A stretch of 25,297 nt of DNA from an uncultured Eubacteriales bacterium (GCA_902803675.1 CADCQZ010000371.1:1-25297); one strand, 5' to 3'. Counted from the first letter of the stretch, positions 9,401 through 16,769 are shown. Notes: a model not told the origin generated them from the sequence alone. Translations and numbers: made by a program.

Positions 9401-9615
9401 GAGAAGCCTCCTTCACCCTGTGCGGGACCTGCCAGGTGACCTACCATAACCCGACCGGCCGGGATACCTACGGCCCGGAGCGCGCGGCGGTGTACCGGAT
9501 CACGGCCTTTGACGGCAGGGATACGGTCACCTTCGACGGCGACACGCTCCCCGATCGGGAGAGCGATCTGATCCGTCGGCACCGCATGGTCTCGATCGAC
9601 GTATATCTTCAATAA
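6427..9615 (+). CDS. Glycoside phosphorylase, GH94/GH149/GH161 group, probable beta-1,3-oligoglucan phosphorylase
   Basis: This is a 1062-residue cytoplasmic enzyme with no signal peptide; GAGAGGAG at 6413-6420 serves the ATG at 6427. It has the layout of clan GH-Q phosphorylases: an N-terminal beta-sandwich (to about 300), an alpha/alpha barrel, and a C-terminal beta part. The GWNDAMNG motif at 642-649 carries the probable general acid D645, equivalent to the Asp in the WND motif of cellobiose phosphorylase. A strong block, FSRKHGDPERDYNFFS followed by SQGNGNFRDVCQNRR (residues 391-405), is one I associate with the GH149 and GH161 beta-1,3-glucan phosphorylases. The length exceeds the usual 800 or so of GH94 cellobiose phosphorylase and fits those families. 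Phosphorolysis of imported oligoglucans would give glucose 1-phosphate and save ATP. The family assignment between GH149, GH161 and long GH94 members needs a profile search. Confidence 0.82.
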   Translation: MQPYELRSDTFIIRDYDRKPPFSSFLPGLAGITGIPMWLYYTNRGQAVASFGIHHKGNAMMEFNPANTEYENTQIRGFRTFIRADGKYIEPFFRPEDSVCRIMKIERNALTVTEERDGLKVEAACFILPRDEIGAVVRHVTIENTGEKKIRLEILDGMPQVIPYGLQLSSYKETSNLLKSWTDVINIEKNAPIFKMRATGEDTAEMKEVTGGWYYMCACEGRLTPVVYDRAAVFDHDLTMLDPIRFHKDGLEAVLGKKQTFVNKIPCAFAALTKELDKGEKLTYTAFMGYTASRELLNKKAGEVLDADYARKKLALAREEADALTKDVKTSTADKAFDAYIRQCYMDNFLRGGYPFLFGGEKDRKIVHLFSRKHGDPERDYNFFSIAGEYFSQGNGNFRDVCQNRRMDCSIHPEVGSYNVRNFYSLIQMDGCNPLEIRPCTFRLIPGKEAEALPILEEHLDAGAGTILELIKKPFTPGQITGTAVRDGLRIKGDPTAFVGSLLALCDQSFEAGFAEGYWSDHWDYTLDLAEDHLSVWPDKKEELLFGSADCLYYDSPAAVRPRRETYVIHNGHVRQYGAVFRSEKKLSLPGFDPAGTNWLKESSGRTARSTLFEKMLTLAVNKFALLDSQRLGIEMDGGKPGWNDAMNGLPGLLGSGMSETLELRRLVQFLCGAAGDRDPESSIDLYEEPVFLMRAVADAYEKIGDMFLCWDHVAGLREEFREKIEAGITGRREKVAFREIKKILGLMRDVLEDAVKRALEIGGGIMPTFFTYEADDFEPRLNADGTPYITPYGMPGAVVRSLRRVDLPLFLEGPARYLSSCRDEDRKTAREMAGKILTTGLYDEKLKMYKTSESLENCGMEIGRVRVFTPGWLERESVFLHMEYKYLLGLLKAGLCDEFYSAADHALICRLDPAVYGRSILENSSFIASSVNPDPDTHGRGYVGRLSGSTAEMLSIWKMMFVGTGGFIFGSAGLQYRFAPILRRGLFDEKGEASFTLCGTCQVTYHNPTGRDTYGPERAAVYRITAFDGRDTVTFDGDTLPDRESDLIRRHRMVSIDVYLQ

Positions 9616-9630
9616 AACCGGGAGGATCTC

Positions 9631-10374
9631 ATGACAGAAGGCTGGGAACTCATCTGGGAAGATACCTTTGACCGGGACGGCAGGCCGGATGAAAAAAAAT
9701 GGACCCTCGAGACCGGAGCCCATTGGTTCAACGGAGAAAAACAGGCCTACACCGACCGACCGGCCAACGCCTGCGTCCGGGACGGGCTGCTGCATCTCAC
9801 CGCGCGGAAGGAACACGTGGAGGACAGGGAGTTCACGTCCGCGAGGATCATGACCTGGCCCCACGCCGTGTGGCAGTACGGCCGTTTCGAGGTGCGCGCC
9901 TGTATCCCCAAGGCCGCCGGCTCCTGGCCGGCCATCTGGCTGCTGCCCGCGGCGTATCAGCGCGGCGTCAGGTGGCCGCTGTGCGGCGAGATCGATATGA
10001 TGGAGCACTCGATGCTCAGGCCCGACGAGATCGTGTTCAGCCTGCATTCGGAAAAACTCAATCACACCCGGCCCGGGGACGCTCAGCGCTCCACCTGGAA
10101 AAAATGCCCCGGCACAGCCGGTTCCTTCCGCGTTTACGGCCTGGAGTGGACGAAGGAATACGTGGACTATTATCTGGACGGAGAGTGCCTGTGCCGGTAT
10201 ACGCGGCCCGATGATGCCGATGAAGAGGACTGGCCGTTCGATCAGCCCTTTTACCTGATCATGAACGTGGCCGTGGGAGGCTTTATGGGCGGCCCCATCG
10301 ATGAGCAGGCTCTCCCCTGCGACATGCTCGTCGACTATGTCCGGGTATACCGGAGAACGGAAAGCCCGACATAA
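9631..10374 (+). CDS. GH16 beta-glucanase without signal peptide, probably intracellular
   Basis: This 247-residue protein is a bare GH16 domain. It starts directly at GWELIWEDTFDRDGRPDEKKW, which matches the start of the catalytic domain of the secreted GH16 three genes earlier in the same operon. The catalytic motif EIDMMEH is intact, with E120 and E125 as the expected nucleophile and acid/base. There is no signal peptide, and the GGGAGG ribosome site at 9620-9625 supports the ATG at 9631, so no leader has been missed. The loop after the first strands differs (HWFNGEKQAYT against GNHELQYYT), so the substrate cleft may differ. It follows the phosphorylase by 15 bases and ends the operon. I infer that it trims longer imported oligosaccharides inside the cell for the phosphorylase. 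Non-classical export cannot be excluded. Confidence 0.85.
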   Translation: MTEGWELIWEDTFDRDGRPDEKKWTLETGAHWFNGEKQAYTDRPANACVRDGLLHLTARKEHVEDREFTSARIMTWPHAVWQYGRFEVRACIPKAAGSWPAIWLLPAAYQRGVRWPLCGEIDMMEHSMLRPDEIVFSLHSEKLNHTRPGDAQRSTWKKCPGTAGSFRVYGLEWTKEYVDYYLDGECLCRYTRPDDADEEDWPFDQPFYLIMNVAVGGFMGGPIDEQALPCDMLVDYVRVYRRTESPT

Positions 10375-10386
10375 CAGCCGGGACCC

Positions 10387-10437
10387 AAAACAAAAAAAAC
10401 AGTGCCCGCCGCGATGGCGGGCACGACTTTTTTTATT
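10387..10437. terminator. Bidirectional intrinsic terminator
   Basis: A perfect 9-bp stem (GTGCCCGCC at 10402-10410 and GGCGGGCAC at 10416-10424) encloses the loop GCGAT. A T-run follows on the right (10428-10434) and an A-run precedes on the left (10387-10399). Read on the + strand it ends the glucan operon; read on the - strand it ends the zinc-ribbon and phosphoesterase operon. It fills most of the 74-base gap between the convergent genes. Confidence 0.92.
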
Positions 10438-10448
10438 CTGTGTTTTGA

Positions 10449-11159
10449 TCATTCCTGCGTTTCACCGGGCCCGGCCGTCAGATCGGCCAGACGGAACCGC
10501 AGCCCGTCGCAGGCGACACAGGTATACCTCACTCCGCCGCGCATCCCGTTGAACGCTTCCCGGAAGGACGAGCCGTGAAGATGCCCGTAGACCAGGTCAC
10601 AGGGCGCGAAAGGCTCCACCAGGGACGTGAAAGGAGAATCCTCGAACTTCTCGTTCATCGGCGGATAATGCATCATCACGATCAGCCGTTCACCTTTCAG
10701 CCTCGCGGCACTGTCCAGGGACAGCTTCATCCGCAGGACCTCCCGGTCGTAGATCTTCAGGTCCTCCTTTGAAGAGTTCTCCGTCACGGGCATCCAGCCC
10801 CGGGTGCCACAGATGACGACCCCGTCCAGACTGACGGCGTCGTTCTGCACGGCGAACATACCTTCCGGCAGCTGGTGCCGGAGCGCCGAGATACTGTTCC
10901 ACCAGTAATCATGGTTGCCCCGCAGGATCACCTTTCTGCCGGGCAGCGCGGCCACGGCCCTGATATCCTCCAGAGCATCCTCCAGACGCATGGCCCAGCT
11001 CAGGTCCCCGGGCAGCAGCACGATGTCCTCCCCGGTGACCCTGTCGCACCAGTCCCGGGAGATCTTTTCAAAATGACGCTCCCAATGAGCGCCGAAGACA
11101 TGCATGGGCTTTTCCTGACCGCCCGGCAGATGCAGGTCGGCGATGGCAAAGATCCTCAT
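10449..11159 (-). CDS. Calcineurin-like metallophosphoesterase
   Basis: This is a 236-residue soluble enzyme with all the dimetal motifs of the calcineurin-like phosphoesterase fold: D8-x-H10 (ADLHL), G51-D52, G81-N82-H83-D84 (GNHDYWW), H164 (MMHYPP) and G192-H193-L194-H195. The WW after GNHD and the PPMNE segment are typical of a bacterial group of unknown physiological substrate. The start ATG is three bases after the stop of the zinc-ribbon gene, so they form one transcript. The gene ends just before the bidirectional terminator. The reaction is phosphoester hydrolysis with two metal ions, but the substrate (nucleotide, phosphoprotein or other) cannot be told from the sequence. Confidence 0.9.
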   Translation of the reverse strand: MRIFAIADLHLPGGQEKPMHVFGAHWERHFEKISRDWCDRVTGEDIVLLPGDLSWAMRLEDALEDIRAVAALPGRKVILRGNHDYWWNSISALRHQLPEGMFAVQNDAVSLDGVVICGTRGWMPVTENSSKEDLKIYDREVLRMKLSLDSAARLKGERLIVMMHYPPMNEKFEDSPFTSLVEPFAPCDLVYGHLHGSSFREAFNGMRGGVRYTCVACDGLRFRLADLTAGPGETQE

Positions 11160-11162
11160 GCG

Positions 11163-11561
11163 TTATTCCTCAAAGGGGTCGTCCTCCTCGTCTTCACTGT
11201 CTTCCTCTTCGCTCATCTCGTCCAGGCTCAGATCGTTCTCGATCTCCTCGAGTTCACCGGCGGGGATATCATCCGTATCGTCAAGGAGCTCATCCGCTTC
11301 ATCGAGGCTGTCGATCTCCGTTTCGTCTTCCGCGGGCTCGGTCTCGTCCTCGTTCTCCAGCTCGCCGTTCTCTTCCATTTCTTTATAGCAGACCAGGCAG
11401 ATGTCCTTCCCGGGCATCACCGGCCGCTCATTGCAAACGGTGCACAGGTCGATCACTTCGAGCCTGTCATCGCCTTTGATCTCCCTTTTGCAGACCTTGC
11501 AAAGCGTCTCGTTGTCTGTGATATAGTTCAGCTCACAGCGCGGGCATTTCCTGAACCCCAT
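11163..11561 (-). CDS. Zinc-ribbon protein with acidic tail, unknown function
   Basis: This is a 132-residue protein with two distinct halves. Residues 1-60 hold four CxxC pairs (C6/C9, C21/C24, C40/C43, C55/C58), enough for two zinc-binding ribbons. Residues 62-132 are low-complexity and more than half Asp or Glu, with almost no basic residues, so the tail is probably disordered. The start ATG is preceded by AAGGAGG (complement at 11571-11577), and a good promoter lies upstream. I do not recognise a named family. Zinc ribbons with acidic tails can act as protein or nucleic-acid adaptors, but that is only a guess. Cotranscription with the phosphoesterase gene, three bases downstream, is the only functional hint. 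Confidence 0.75.
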   Translation of the reverse strand: MGFRKCPRCELNYITDNETLCKVCKREIKGDDRLEVIDLCTVCNERPVMPGKDICLVCYKEMEENGELENEDETEPAEDETEIDSLDEADELLDDTDDIPAGELEEIENDLSLDEMSEEEDSEDEEDDPFEE

Positions 11562-11647
11562 TAAAAAGGCCCTCCTTGAACTCGATAACGGATTATCGAT
11601 TTATTCTTTGGCGCGCCGTCCGGTCCAGGCGCCCCTCAAGCAGGCGC

Positions 11648-11676
11648 ATTATACAACGAAATGTTCCCCAGTGCAA
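11648..11676 (-). promoter_or_regulatory. Sigma-A-type promoter of the zinc-ribbon/phosphoesterase operon
   Basis: On the - strand, TTGCAC (complement 11671-11676) is followed after exactly 17 bases by a perfect TATAAT (complement 11648-11653). Transcription would begin near 11641 and leave a leader of about 80 bases before the ATG at 11561. A TTGACA (complement 11694-11699) lies further upstream but has no matching -10 box. Confidence 0.85.
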
Positions 11677-11705
11677 CAGCTTTTTCAATCTTTTGTCAAT
11701 TAATT

Positions 11706-11736
11706 ACGGGCAGGCCCCGAAAGAAGGCCCGCCCGT
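11706..11736 (-). terminator. Hairpin after ysxC, weak terminator candidate
   Basis: Eleven base pairs with one G-T pair can form between 11706-11716 and 11726-11736, around a 9-base loop. On the - strand the run after the stem is AATTAATTG rather than a T-tract, so efficient intrinsic termination is doubtful. It is the only strong hairpin between the ysxC stop and the next promoter. Confidence 0.4.
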
Positions 11737-11772
11737 CCCTGATACGCTCGTTTTTGCCCCGATCGGGCCGTC

Positions 11773-12354
11773 TCAGCCGTTCAGAAGCGTCCCGATCCTG
11801 TCCAGCAGTTCGTCCCGCCCGTCCCCGCTCTCGGCGGAGAAACACATCACCTGCCACGGCTGCACCTGGAGCTCTCTCATGATGGGATTGAGATACTTCT
11901 GCCGGGCGCCCCGGGATATCTTGTCGCTCTTGGAAGCCACCACCAGAAAGGGGATATCATTGGCCCGCAGGAACAAATTCATCGTTTTATCGTCCTTCGT
12001 GGGGTCGTGGCGGATATCCACCACGTGCAGCACGGCCTTCAGGGTGCCGCAGCGTTTGAAATAATCCTCCATCATGGTGCCCCAGCGGGCGCTCTCGGCC
12101 TTTCCGGCTTCGGCATAACCGTAGCCGGGAAGATCCACCAGGTAGAATTCCCCGTTGATATCAAAGAAATTGAGCATCCTGGTCTTGCCCGGAGCGGCAC
12201 CCACCTTGGCCAGCCTGTTCCGGCGGCACAGGCAGTTGATCAGGGAACTTTTGCCCACATTGCTGCGTCCCGCCAGAGCGATCTGAGGCAGATCCTTCTC
12301 CGGAGGACGGTAAGCAGTCATGGATGTGACAAAAGAGGCGTTAACGATCTCCAT
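11773..12354 (-). CDS. ysxC: Ribosome biogenesis GTP-binding protein YsxC/EngB
   Basis: This is a 193-residue P-loop GTPase needed in other bacteria for assembly of the large ribosomal subunit. G1 is GRSNVGKS at 29-36, G3 is DLPG at 74-77 within VDLPGYGYA, and G4 is SKSD at 141-144 where TKAD is common. I chose the ATG at 12354 because GGAGGAAAG stands directly before it and because the family begins with a short strand such as MEIVNASFVT. A TTG 14 codons upstream would sit inside an intercistronic hairpin and adds residues foreign to the family. Placement after lon matches the order seen in Bacillus subtilis (clpX-lonB-lonA-ysxC). Confidence 0.95.
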   Translation of the reverse strand: MEIVNASFVTSMTAYRPPEKDLPQIALAGRSNVGKSSLINCLCRRNRLAKVGAAPGKTRMLNFFDINGEFYLVDLPGYGYAEAGKAESARWGTMMEDYFKRCGTLKAVLHVVDIRHDPTKDDKTMNLFLRANDIPFLVVASKSDKISRGARQKYLNPIMRELQVQPWQVMCFSAESGDGRDELLDRIGTLLNG

Positions 12355-12363
12355 CTTTCCTCC
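12355..12363 (-). promoter_or_regulatory. Ribosome binding site of ysxC
   Basis: GGAGGAAAG on the - strand abuts the ATG at 12352-12354. It decides the start of ysxC against the upstream in-frame TTG. Confidence 0.8.
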
Positions 12364-12372
12364 GTTCGGCAA

Positions 12373-12394
12373 GGCCGGCGCAAAAGCGCCGGCC
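12373..12394 (-). other. Perfect intercistronic hairpin between lon and ysxC
   Basis: GGCCGGCGC at 12373-12381 and GCGCCGGCC at 12386-12394 form a perfect 9-bp GC stem with a four-base loop. On the - strand it lies between the lon stop and the ysxC ribosome site. No T-tract follows, so it is unlikely to be a full terminator. It may act in mRNA processing, 3'-end protection of lon or control of ysxC translation. Confidence 0.75.
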
Positions 12395-12415
12395 AACGTA
12401 AAACACTATCATGGA

Positions 12416-14767
12416 TCAGGCGGGCTCCGGCATCTTCTCCGACAGAGCCACCCGCAGCACATCCTCGGCGGAGGACGCGTAATGGATCGAAAAACTCTTG
12501 AGCACGTCGGCGGGTATATCCTCCAGATCCTTGGTGTTTTCTGTCGGCATGACGATCTGAGTGATACCGGCCCTGTAGGCGGCCAGGAGTTTTTCCTTCA
12601 CGCCGCCGATGGGCAGGACCCGTCCCCGAAGGGTGATCTCTCCCGTCATGGCGACATCCTGGCGCACCGGCCGGCCCGTCAGAGCGCTGACCATGGCAGT
12701 AAAGATCGTCACGCCCGCGCTGGGCCCGTCCTTGGGCACCGCGCCTTCCGGCACGTGGATATGGATGTCCTTTTCCTTGAAGGTCTCCGGCGGGATCTGC
12801 CAGGTTTCGGAATTGGAACGGATCAGCGACAGGGCCGCACGGGCGCTCTCCTGCATCACGTCACCCAGATGACCGGTCAGGCTGAGCTGGCCGGTGCCCT
12901 TCATCACGGCACACTCCACCAGAAGCGTTTCGCCGCCCACTGCCGTATAGGCCAAGCCGTTGACCACGCCCACCATGTCCTTCCTCTCAGGCGCTTCCCG
13001 GAGGTACCGGGCCGCGCCCAGGTATTTCTCCATGCGGTCCATGGTCACGTCGATCCGTTTGCGTTTGTTTTCTTCCATTTCCACCACGGATTTGCGGACG
13101 ATGCTGCCGATCATGCGCTCAAGCTCGCGCACGCCCGCTTCCCGGGTGTAGTTCTCGATGATCTTTTTCATCACGGGGTCCCTGACGGTGACCTCGCTGG
13201 CCTTGACCCCGTGCTGCCTGAGCTGTTTGGGCAGCAGGTGCTTCTGGGCGATATGGAGCTTCTCTTCCTCGGTGTAGCTGGGCACCTCGATGATCTCCAT
13301 CCTGTCCAGCAGCGGAGCCGGGATGGATTCGGCCACATTGGCCGTGGCGATGAACATGACCCGCGAGAGATCGAAAGCCATGTCCAGGTAATGATCCCGG
13401 AAAGCGTGGTTCTGCTCCCCGTCCAGCACCTCGAGCATGGCGCTGGCCGGATCCCCCCTGAAGTCGCTGGTCATCTTGTCGATCTCGTCGAAGAGGAAGA
13501 GGGGGTTCATGCTGCCCGCCTGCTTCATGCCGGTGATGATCCTGCCGGGCATGGCTCCGACATAGGTGCGGCGATGACCGCGGATCTCGGCCTCGTCCCG
13601 AACCCCGCCCAGGGACATGCGCACGTACTTGCGCCCGACCGCGTGGGCGATGGCCTGGACGATGGAGGTCTTGCCGACGCCCGGAGGGCCCACGAAGCAC
13701 AGGATCGGCGCTTTCAAAAACGCCTTGTCCTTTTCATCCGCGGCCTGCCGTCTGCGGACGGCCAGATACTCGATGATCCTCTCCTTGACCTTCTCCAGGG
13801 CGTAATGGTCCTCGTTGAGCACGTCACGGGCGTGCTTAAGGTCCAGATTGTCCGTCGTCTCGATCCCCCAGGGCAGATCCAGCACCGTTTCGATCCAGGC
13901 GCGGGACACGGCGATCTCCGGCATGCCGGGCGCCATCTGGTTCATGTGGCGCAGCTCCTTTTTGAGCTTCTCCCGGGCCTCATCGCTGATCGGGGCGTTT
14001 TCTATCCGTGTTCCCAGATCATAGGTATCGTCCGGTTCCTTGTCGCCCAGTTCCTCCTGGATGATCTTGATCTGTTCCCGAAGGTAATACTCCTTCTGGC
14101 TCTTGTCCACCTGTTCCTTCAGCCTGCCCTGGATATCGTTTTCCAGCAGGGACAGTTCCGTCTCCCGGTCCAGGATGACGCAGAGCTTCTCGAGCCTGGT
14201 GAAAGGATCGGTCTGGCAGAGGATCTCCACACGGTCGTCAAGTTCACTGAGCGCGTTCGCGGCGATCGTGTCCGCCATCCTGCCCGGATCCTTCATCTTC
14301 CTGACATTGCCGGCCAGATCCTCCGACACGCGGCCGCTGGCCTGCATGAAGGCTTCCAGCCTGGCGCAGGTCTGACGCATCATGGCTGTCATCTCAAGGC
14401 CGCGCTCCGATTTGACGGCGCATCTTGCCACCTTCGCCACACGGCAGTGTTCCCCGTCATCAAGAGCTTTGAGTTCCGCCCTCTCGACGCCCTCCGCCAG
14501 AACGCGGAGGCTGCTGCCCGGAAGATTCATCACCTGACGGATCTTCGCGACCGTGCCGATGGCGTACAGATCCCCGATGCCGGGTTCCTCGACCGTCTCG
14601 TCCTTCTGAGTGGCCAGAAAGACCGTCTGATCCGCGCCCATCGCTTCGCTCAGGGCGGCGACGGAGCTTTCGCGGCCCAGATCGAAATGCACGATGGAAT
14701 TGGGCAGGATCACCAGGCCTCTGAGGGGGATCAGCGGCAGGGTAAGGTTTTTCTTGGTTCTGGGCAT
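12416..14767 (-). CDS. lon: ATP-dependent protease Lon
   Basis: This 783-residue protein has the full LonA layout: an N-terminal substrate-binding LON domain (about 10-205), a helical linker, an AAA+ module and a serine protease domain. Walker A is GPPGVGKT at 360-367 and Walker B is in [10 protein letters not shown]. The catalytic dyad is S683 (in DGPSAGV) and K726 (in VKEKLLAA), 43 residues apart as in E. coli Lon. The ATG at 14767 has AAGGAGA eight or so bases before it (complement 14772-14778). It degrades damaged and some regulatory proteins in the cytoplasm. It lies 128 bases after clpX, with terminator-like and palindromic hairpins in the gap. No CIRCE or CtsR operator is seen before it. 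Confidence 0.97.
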   Translation of the reverse strand: MPRTKKNLTLPLIPLRGLVILPNSIVHFDLGRESSVAALSEAMGADQTVFLATQKDETVEEPGIGDLYAIGTVAKIRQVMNLPGSSLRVLAEGVERAELKALDDGEHCRVAKVARCAVKSERGLEMTAMMRQTCARLEAFMQASGRVSEDLAGNVRKMKDPGRMADTIAANALSELDDRVEILCQTDPFTRLEKLCVILDRETELSLLENDIQGRLKEQVDKSQKEYYLREQIKIIQEELGDKEPDDTYDLGTRIENAPISDEAREKLKKELRHMNQMAPGMPEIAVSRAWIETVLDLPWGIETTDNLDLKHARDVLNEDHYALEKVKERIIEYLAVRRRQAADEKDKAFLKAPILCFVGPPGVGKTSIVQAIAHAVGRKYVRMSLGGVRDEAEIRGHRRTYVGAMPGRIITGMKQAGSMNPLFLFDEIDKMTSDFRGDPASAMLEVLDGEQNHAFRDHYLDMAFDLSRVMFIATANVAESIPAPLLDRMEIIEVPSYTEEEKLHIAQKHLLPKQLRQHGVKASEVTVRDPVMKKIIENYTREAGVRELERMIGSIVRKSVVEMEENKRKRIDVTMDRMEKYLGAARYLREAPERKDMVGVVNGLAYTAVGGETLLVECAVMKGTGQLSLTGHLGDVMQESARAALSLIRSNSETWQIPPETFKEKDIHIHVPEGAVPKDGPSAGVTIFTAMVSALTGRPVRQDVAMTGEITLRGRVLPIGGVKEKLLAAYRAGITQIVMPTENTKDLEDIPADVLKSFSIHYASSAEDVLRVALSEKMPEPA

Positions 14768-14807
14768 ATGGTCTCCTTAACTTACCGTTTCAATAAGTCG
14801 GGCATCA

Positions 14808-14823
14808 GGACACAAAAGTGTCC
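14808..14823. repeat. Short perfect palindrome in the lon leader region
   Basis: GGACAC and GTGTCC flank a four-base AAAA loop, about 40 bases before the lon start. It could be a protein-binding site or a small RNA hairpin in the lon leader. It does not match a regulator site I know. Confidence 0.55.
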
Positions 14824-14831
14824 ATTGTTAC

Positions 14832-14865
14832 AAAAAGCGGTCACATGCCGGTGGCACGATCCCGC
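14832..14865 (-). terminator. Imperfect terminator-like hairpin between clpX and lon
   Basis: On the - strand an outer GCGG/CCGC stem encloses an internal loop and an inner six-pair stem (CGTGCC/GGCATG with one G-T pair), and TTTTTG follows at once. The interrupted stem suggests partial termination or attenuation between clpX and lon rather than a complete stop. Confidence 0.45.
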
Positions 14866-14895
14866 AGATATAGGACTTATCATCAGTTTGGAAGC

Positions 14896-16164
14896 TCATT
14901 TGTCGGCTTGGGGCTCCTTGGGCGGCTCGGTGGTGATAAGATCAGGCTCCGACCCGTCCATGATCGTGCCTAACGTTACCACACAGCCGGTGACATCCTT
15001 CCGGCCGGGCAGCGTGTACATGACATTGAGCAGCGCCTTCTCGATGATGGAGCGCAGGCCCCTGGCGCCGGTCTGCTTGTCCATGGCCTTCTTAGCGATG
15101 GCGCTGAGCGCTTCCGGGGAAAAGGTCAGATCCACCCCGTCCATTTTGAACAGCTTGCGGTACTGCTTTACCAGAGCGTTTTTCGGCTCCGTCAGGATCC
15201 GGATCATCGCTTCCTCGCTGAGCGCGTCCAGGGTGACATGGATGGGCAGGCGGCCGATGAATTCGGGGATGAGGCCGTATTTGTTGAGGTCCTCCGGCAG
15301 CAGGGAGCGGTAGATATCCCCGGGGTTGCGGTCCTTCGCCGAACGGGGATCGGAACCGAAGCCCACGGAGCTCTTGCCCACGCGCTGGGAGATCAGATCG
15401 TCCAGGCCTTCAAAGGCGCCGCCGCAGATGAACAGGATGTTGGTGGTGTCGATGCTGATAAAGCTCTGCTGGGGATGCTTCCTGCCCCCCTGGGGAGGCA
15501 CGTTGGCGACCGTCCCCTCCAGGATCTTCAGCATAGCCTGCTGGACGCCTTCGCCGCTGACGTCGCGGGTGATGGACACGTTCTCGCTCTTGCGGGCGAT
15601 CTTGTCGATCTCGTCGATGTAGATGATCCCGGTCTGCGCGGCTTCCACGTCCATGTGAGCGGCCTGGATCAGGCGCAGGAGGATGTTCTCCACATCCTCG
15701 CCCACATAACCGGCCTCGGTGAGGGCGGTGGCGTCGGCGATGGCGAAGGGCACATCCAGGATGCGGGCCAGGCACTGGGCCAGGTAGGTCTTACCGCTGC
15801 CTGTGGGGCCGATCATGAGGATGTTGCTCTTCTGGAGCTCCACCCCGTCCTTTTTATCCACAGGCGCGGAGATACGCTTGTAATGATTGTACACCGCGAC
15901 GCAGAGGGTCTTCTTGGCCTCCTCCTGCCCGATGACGTAATCATCCAGCATCGCTTTCATTTCCATCGGGGTGGGGAGCCTGCGTTTGGACAGGCTCTTG
16001 GAGGCCTTCTGAAAGATGCCCCGCTCCATGAGCTCCGCGCACTGCTCAACGCAGTCTTCACAGATATAGGCGTTCATCCCGGCGATCAGGCGCGAGACCT
16101 CGTCCTGCCCCCTCCCGCAGAAGGAACAGCAGCGTTTGGAATTCGTCGAGTTTTTGTCTGCCAT
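14896..16164 (-). CDS. clpX: ATP-dependent Clp protease ATP-binding subunit ClpX
   Basis: This 422-residue AAA+ unfoldase delivers substrates to ClpP. The N-terminal zinc-binding domain has C13, C16, C35 and C38. Walker A is GPTGSGKT at 119-126, Walker B is IYIDEID at 181-187, and the GYVG pore loop is at 152-155. The loop that docks on ClpP reads SVGFG (266-270), so valine stands where ClpX usually has isoleucine in its IGF/L tripeptide. The ATG at 16164 has AAGGAAA upstream, and the gene starts 17 bases after the clpP stop, so the two subunits are cotranscribed. Confidence 0.97.
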   Translation of the reverse strand: MADKNSTNSKRCCSFCGRGQDEVSRLIAGMNAYICEDCVEQCAELMERGIFQKASKSLSKRRLPTPMEMKAMLDDYVIGQEEAKKTLCVAVYNHYKRISAPVDKKDGVELQKSNILMIGPTGSGKTYLAQCLARILDVPFAIADATALTEAGYVGEDVENILLRLIQAAHMDVEAAQTGIIYIDEIDKIARKSENVSITRDVSGEGVQQAMLKILEGTVANVPPQGGRKHPQQSFISIDTTNILFICGGAFEGLDDLISQRVGKSSVGFGSDPRSAKDRNPGDIYRSLLPEDLNKYGLIPEFIGRLPIHVTLDALSEEAMIRILTEPKNALVKQYRKLFKMDGVDLTFSPEALSAIAKKAMDKQTGARGLRSIIEKALLNVMYTLPGRKDVTGCVVTLGTIMDGSEPDLITTEPPKEPQADK

Positions 16165-16181
16165 GAATGGATTTCCTTTTT

Positions 16182-16769
16182 TTACTTGGTCCTCGGGCGG
16201 AAGATCTCGTCGATGATGCCGTATTCCAGGGCTTCCTCGGCGGACATGAAGTAATCGCGCTCCACATCCGCGCGGATCTTTTCGATGCTCTGGCCCGTCA
16301 TGGCGCTCATGAGATCGTTCATTTTATCTTTGGTCTTCAGCAGCCACTCGGCGTGGATGCGCACGTCCGTCGCCTGGCCCGACGCACCGCCGGAGGGCTG
16401 GTGGATCATGATCTCGCTGTTGGGCAGGGCCATCCGCTTGCCCTTTTCGCCGGCCATCAGCAGGAAAGCGCCCATGGAAGCCGCCAGGCCCACACAGACC
16501 GTCCTGACCGGACACTTGATATAATTCATCGTGTCGTAAATGGCCATGCCCGCCGTGACCGAGCCGCCGGGGCTGTTGATATACAGGGAGATATCCGCGT
16601 CGGGATTCTCGGTCTCCAGGTAGAGCAGCTGAGCCACGATGGCGTTGGCCACCTGGTCGTTCACTTCACTGCCCAGGAAGACCACCCGGTCCATCAGCAG
16701 CCGGGAGTAGATATCGCTGGCCCGCTCGCCGTGAGCGGTGCGTTCGATGACATAGGGGATCAGTGACAT
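16182..16769 (-). CDS. clpP: ATP-dependent Clp protease proteolytic subunit ClpP
   Basis: This 195-residue serine peptidase subunit forms the tetradecameric barrel. The catalytic triad is S98 (GLAASMGAF), H123 (MIHQPSGG) and D172 (RDYFMSA), in the standard spacing. The handle and SPGGSV oxyanion region are intact. The N-terminus [23 protein letters not shown] is the usual short processed form. AAAGGAAAGGA lies just before the ATG, in the 48-base gap after tig. Only this one clpP is in the window. Confidence 0.97.
   Translation of the reverse strand: MSLIPYVIERTAHGERASDIYSRLLMDRVVFLGSEVNDQVANAIVAQLLYLETENPDADISLYINSPGGSVTAGMAIYDTMNYIKCPVRTVCVGLAASMGAFLLMAGEKGKRMALPNSEIMIHQPSGGASGQATDVRIHAEWLLKTKDKMNDLMSAMTGQSIEKIRADVERDYFMSAEEALEYGIIDEIFRPRTK

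Noticed and set aside
12355..12396. Longer ysxC with a TTG start
   Set aside because: The TTG falls beside an intercistronic hairpin, while a strong ribosome site stands directly before the ATG at 12354.
12320..15313. A 997-codon open frame on the + strand opposite lon and clpX
   Set aside because: It is a shadow of two highly conserved - strand genes in GC-rich DNA. It is rich in His, Gly and Asp in a way typical of antisense frames, shows no domain, and spans the clpX-lon gap.
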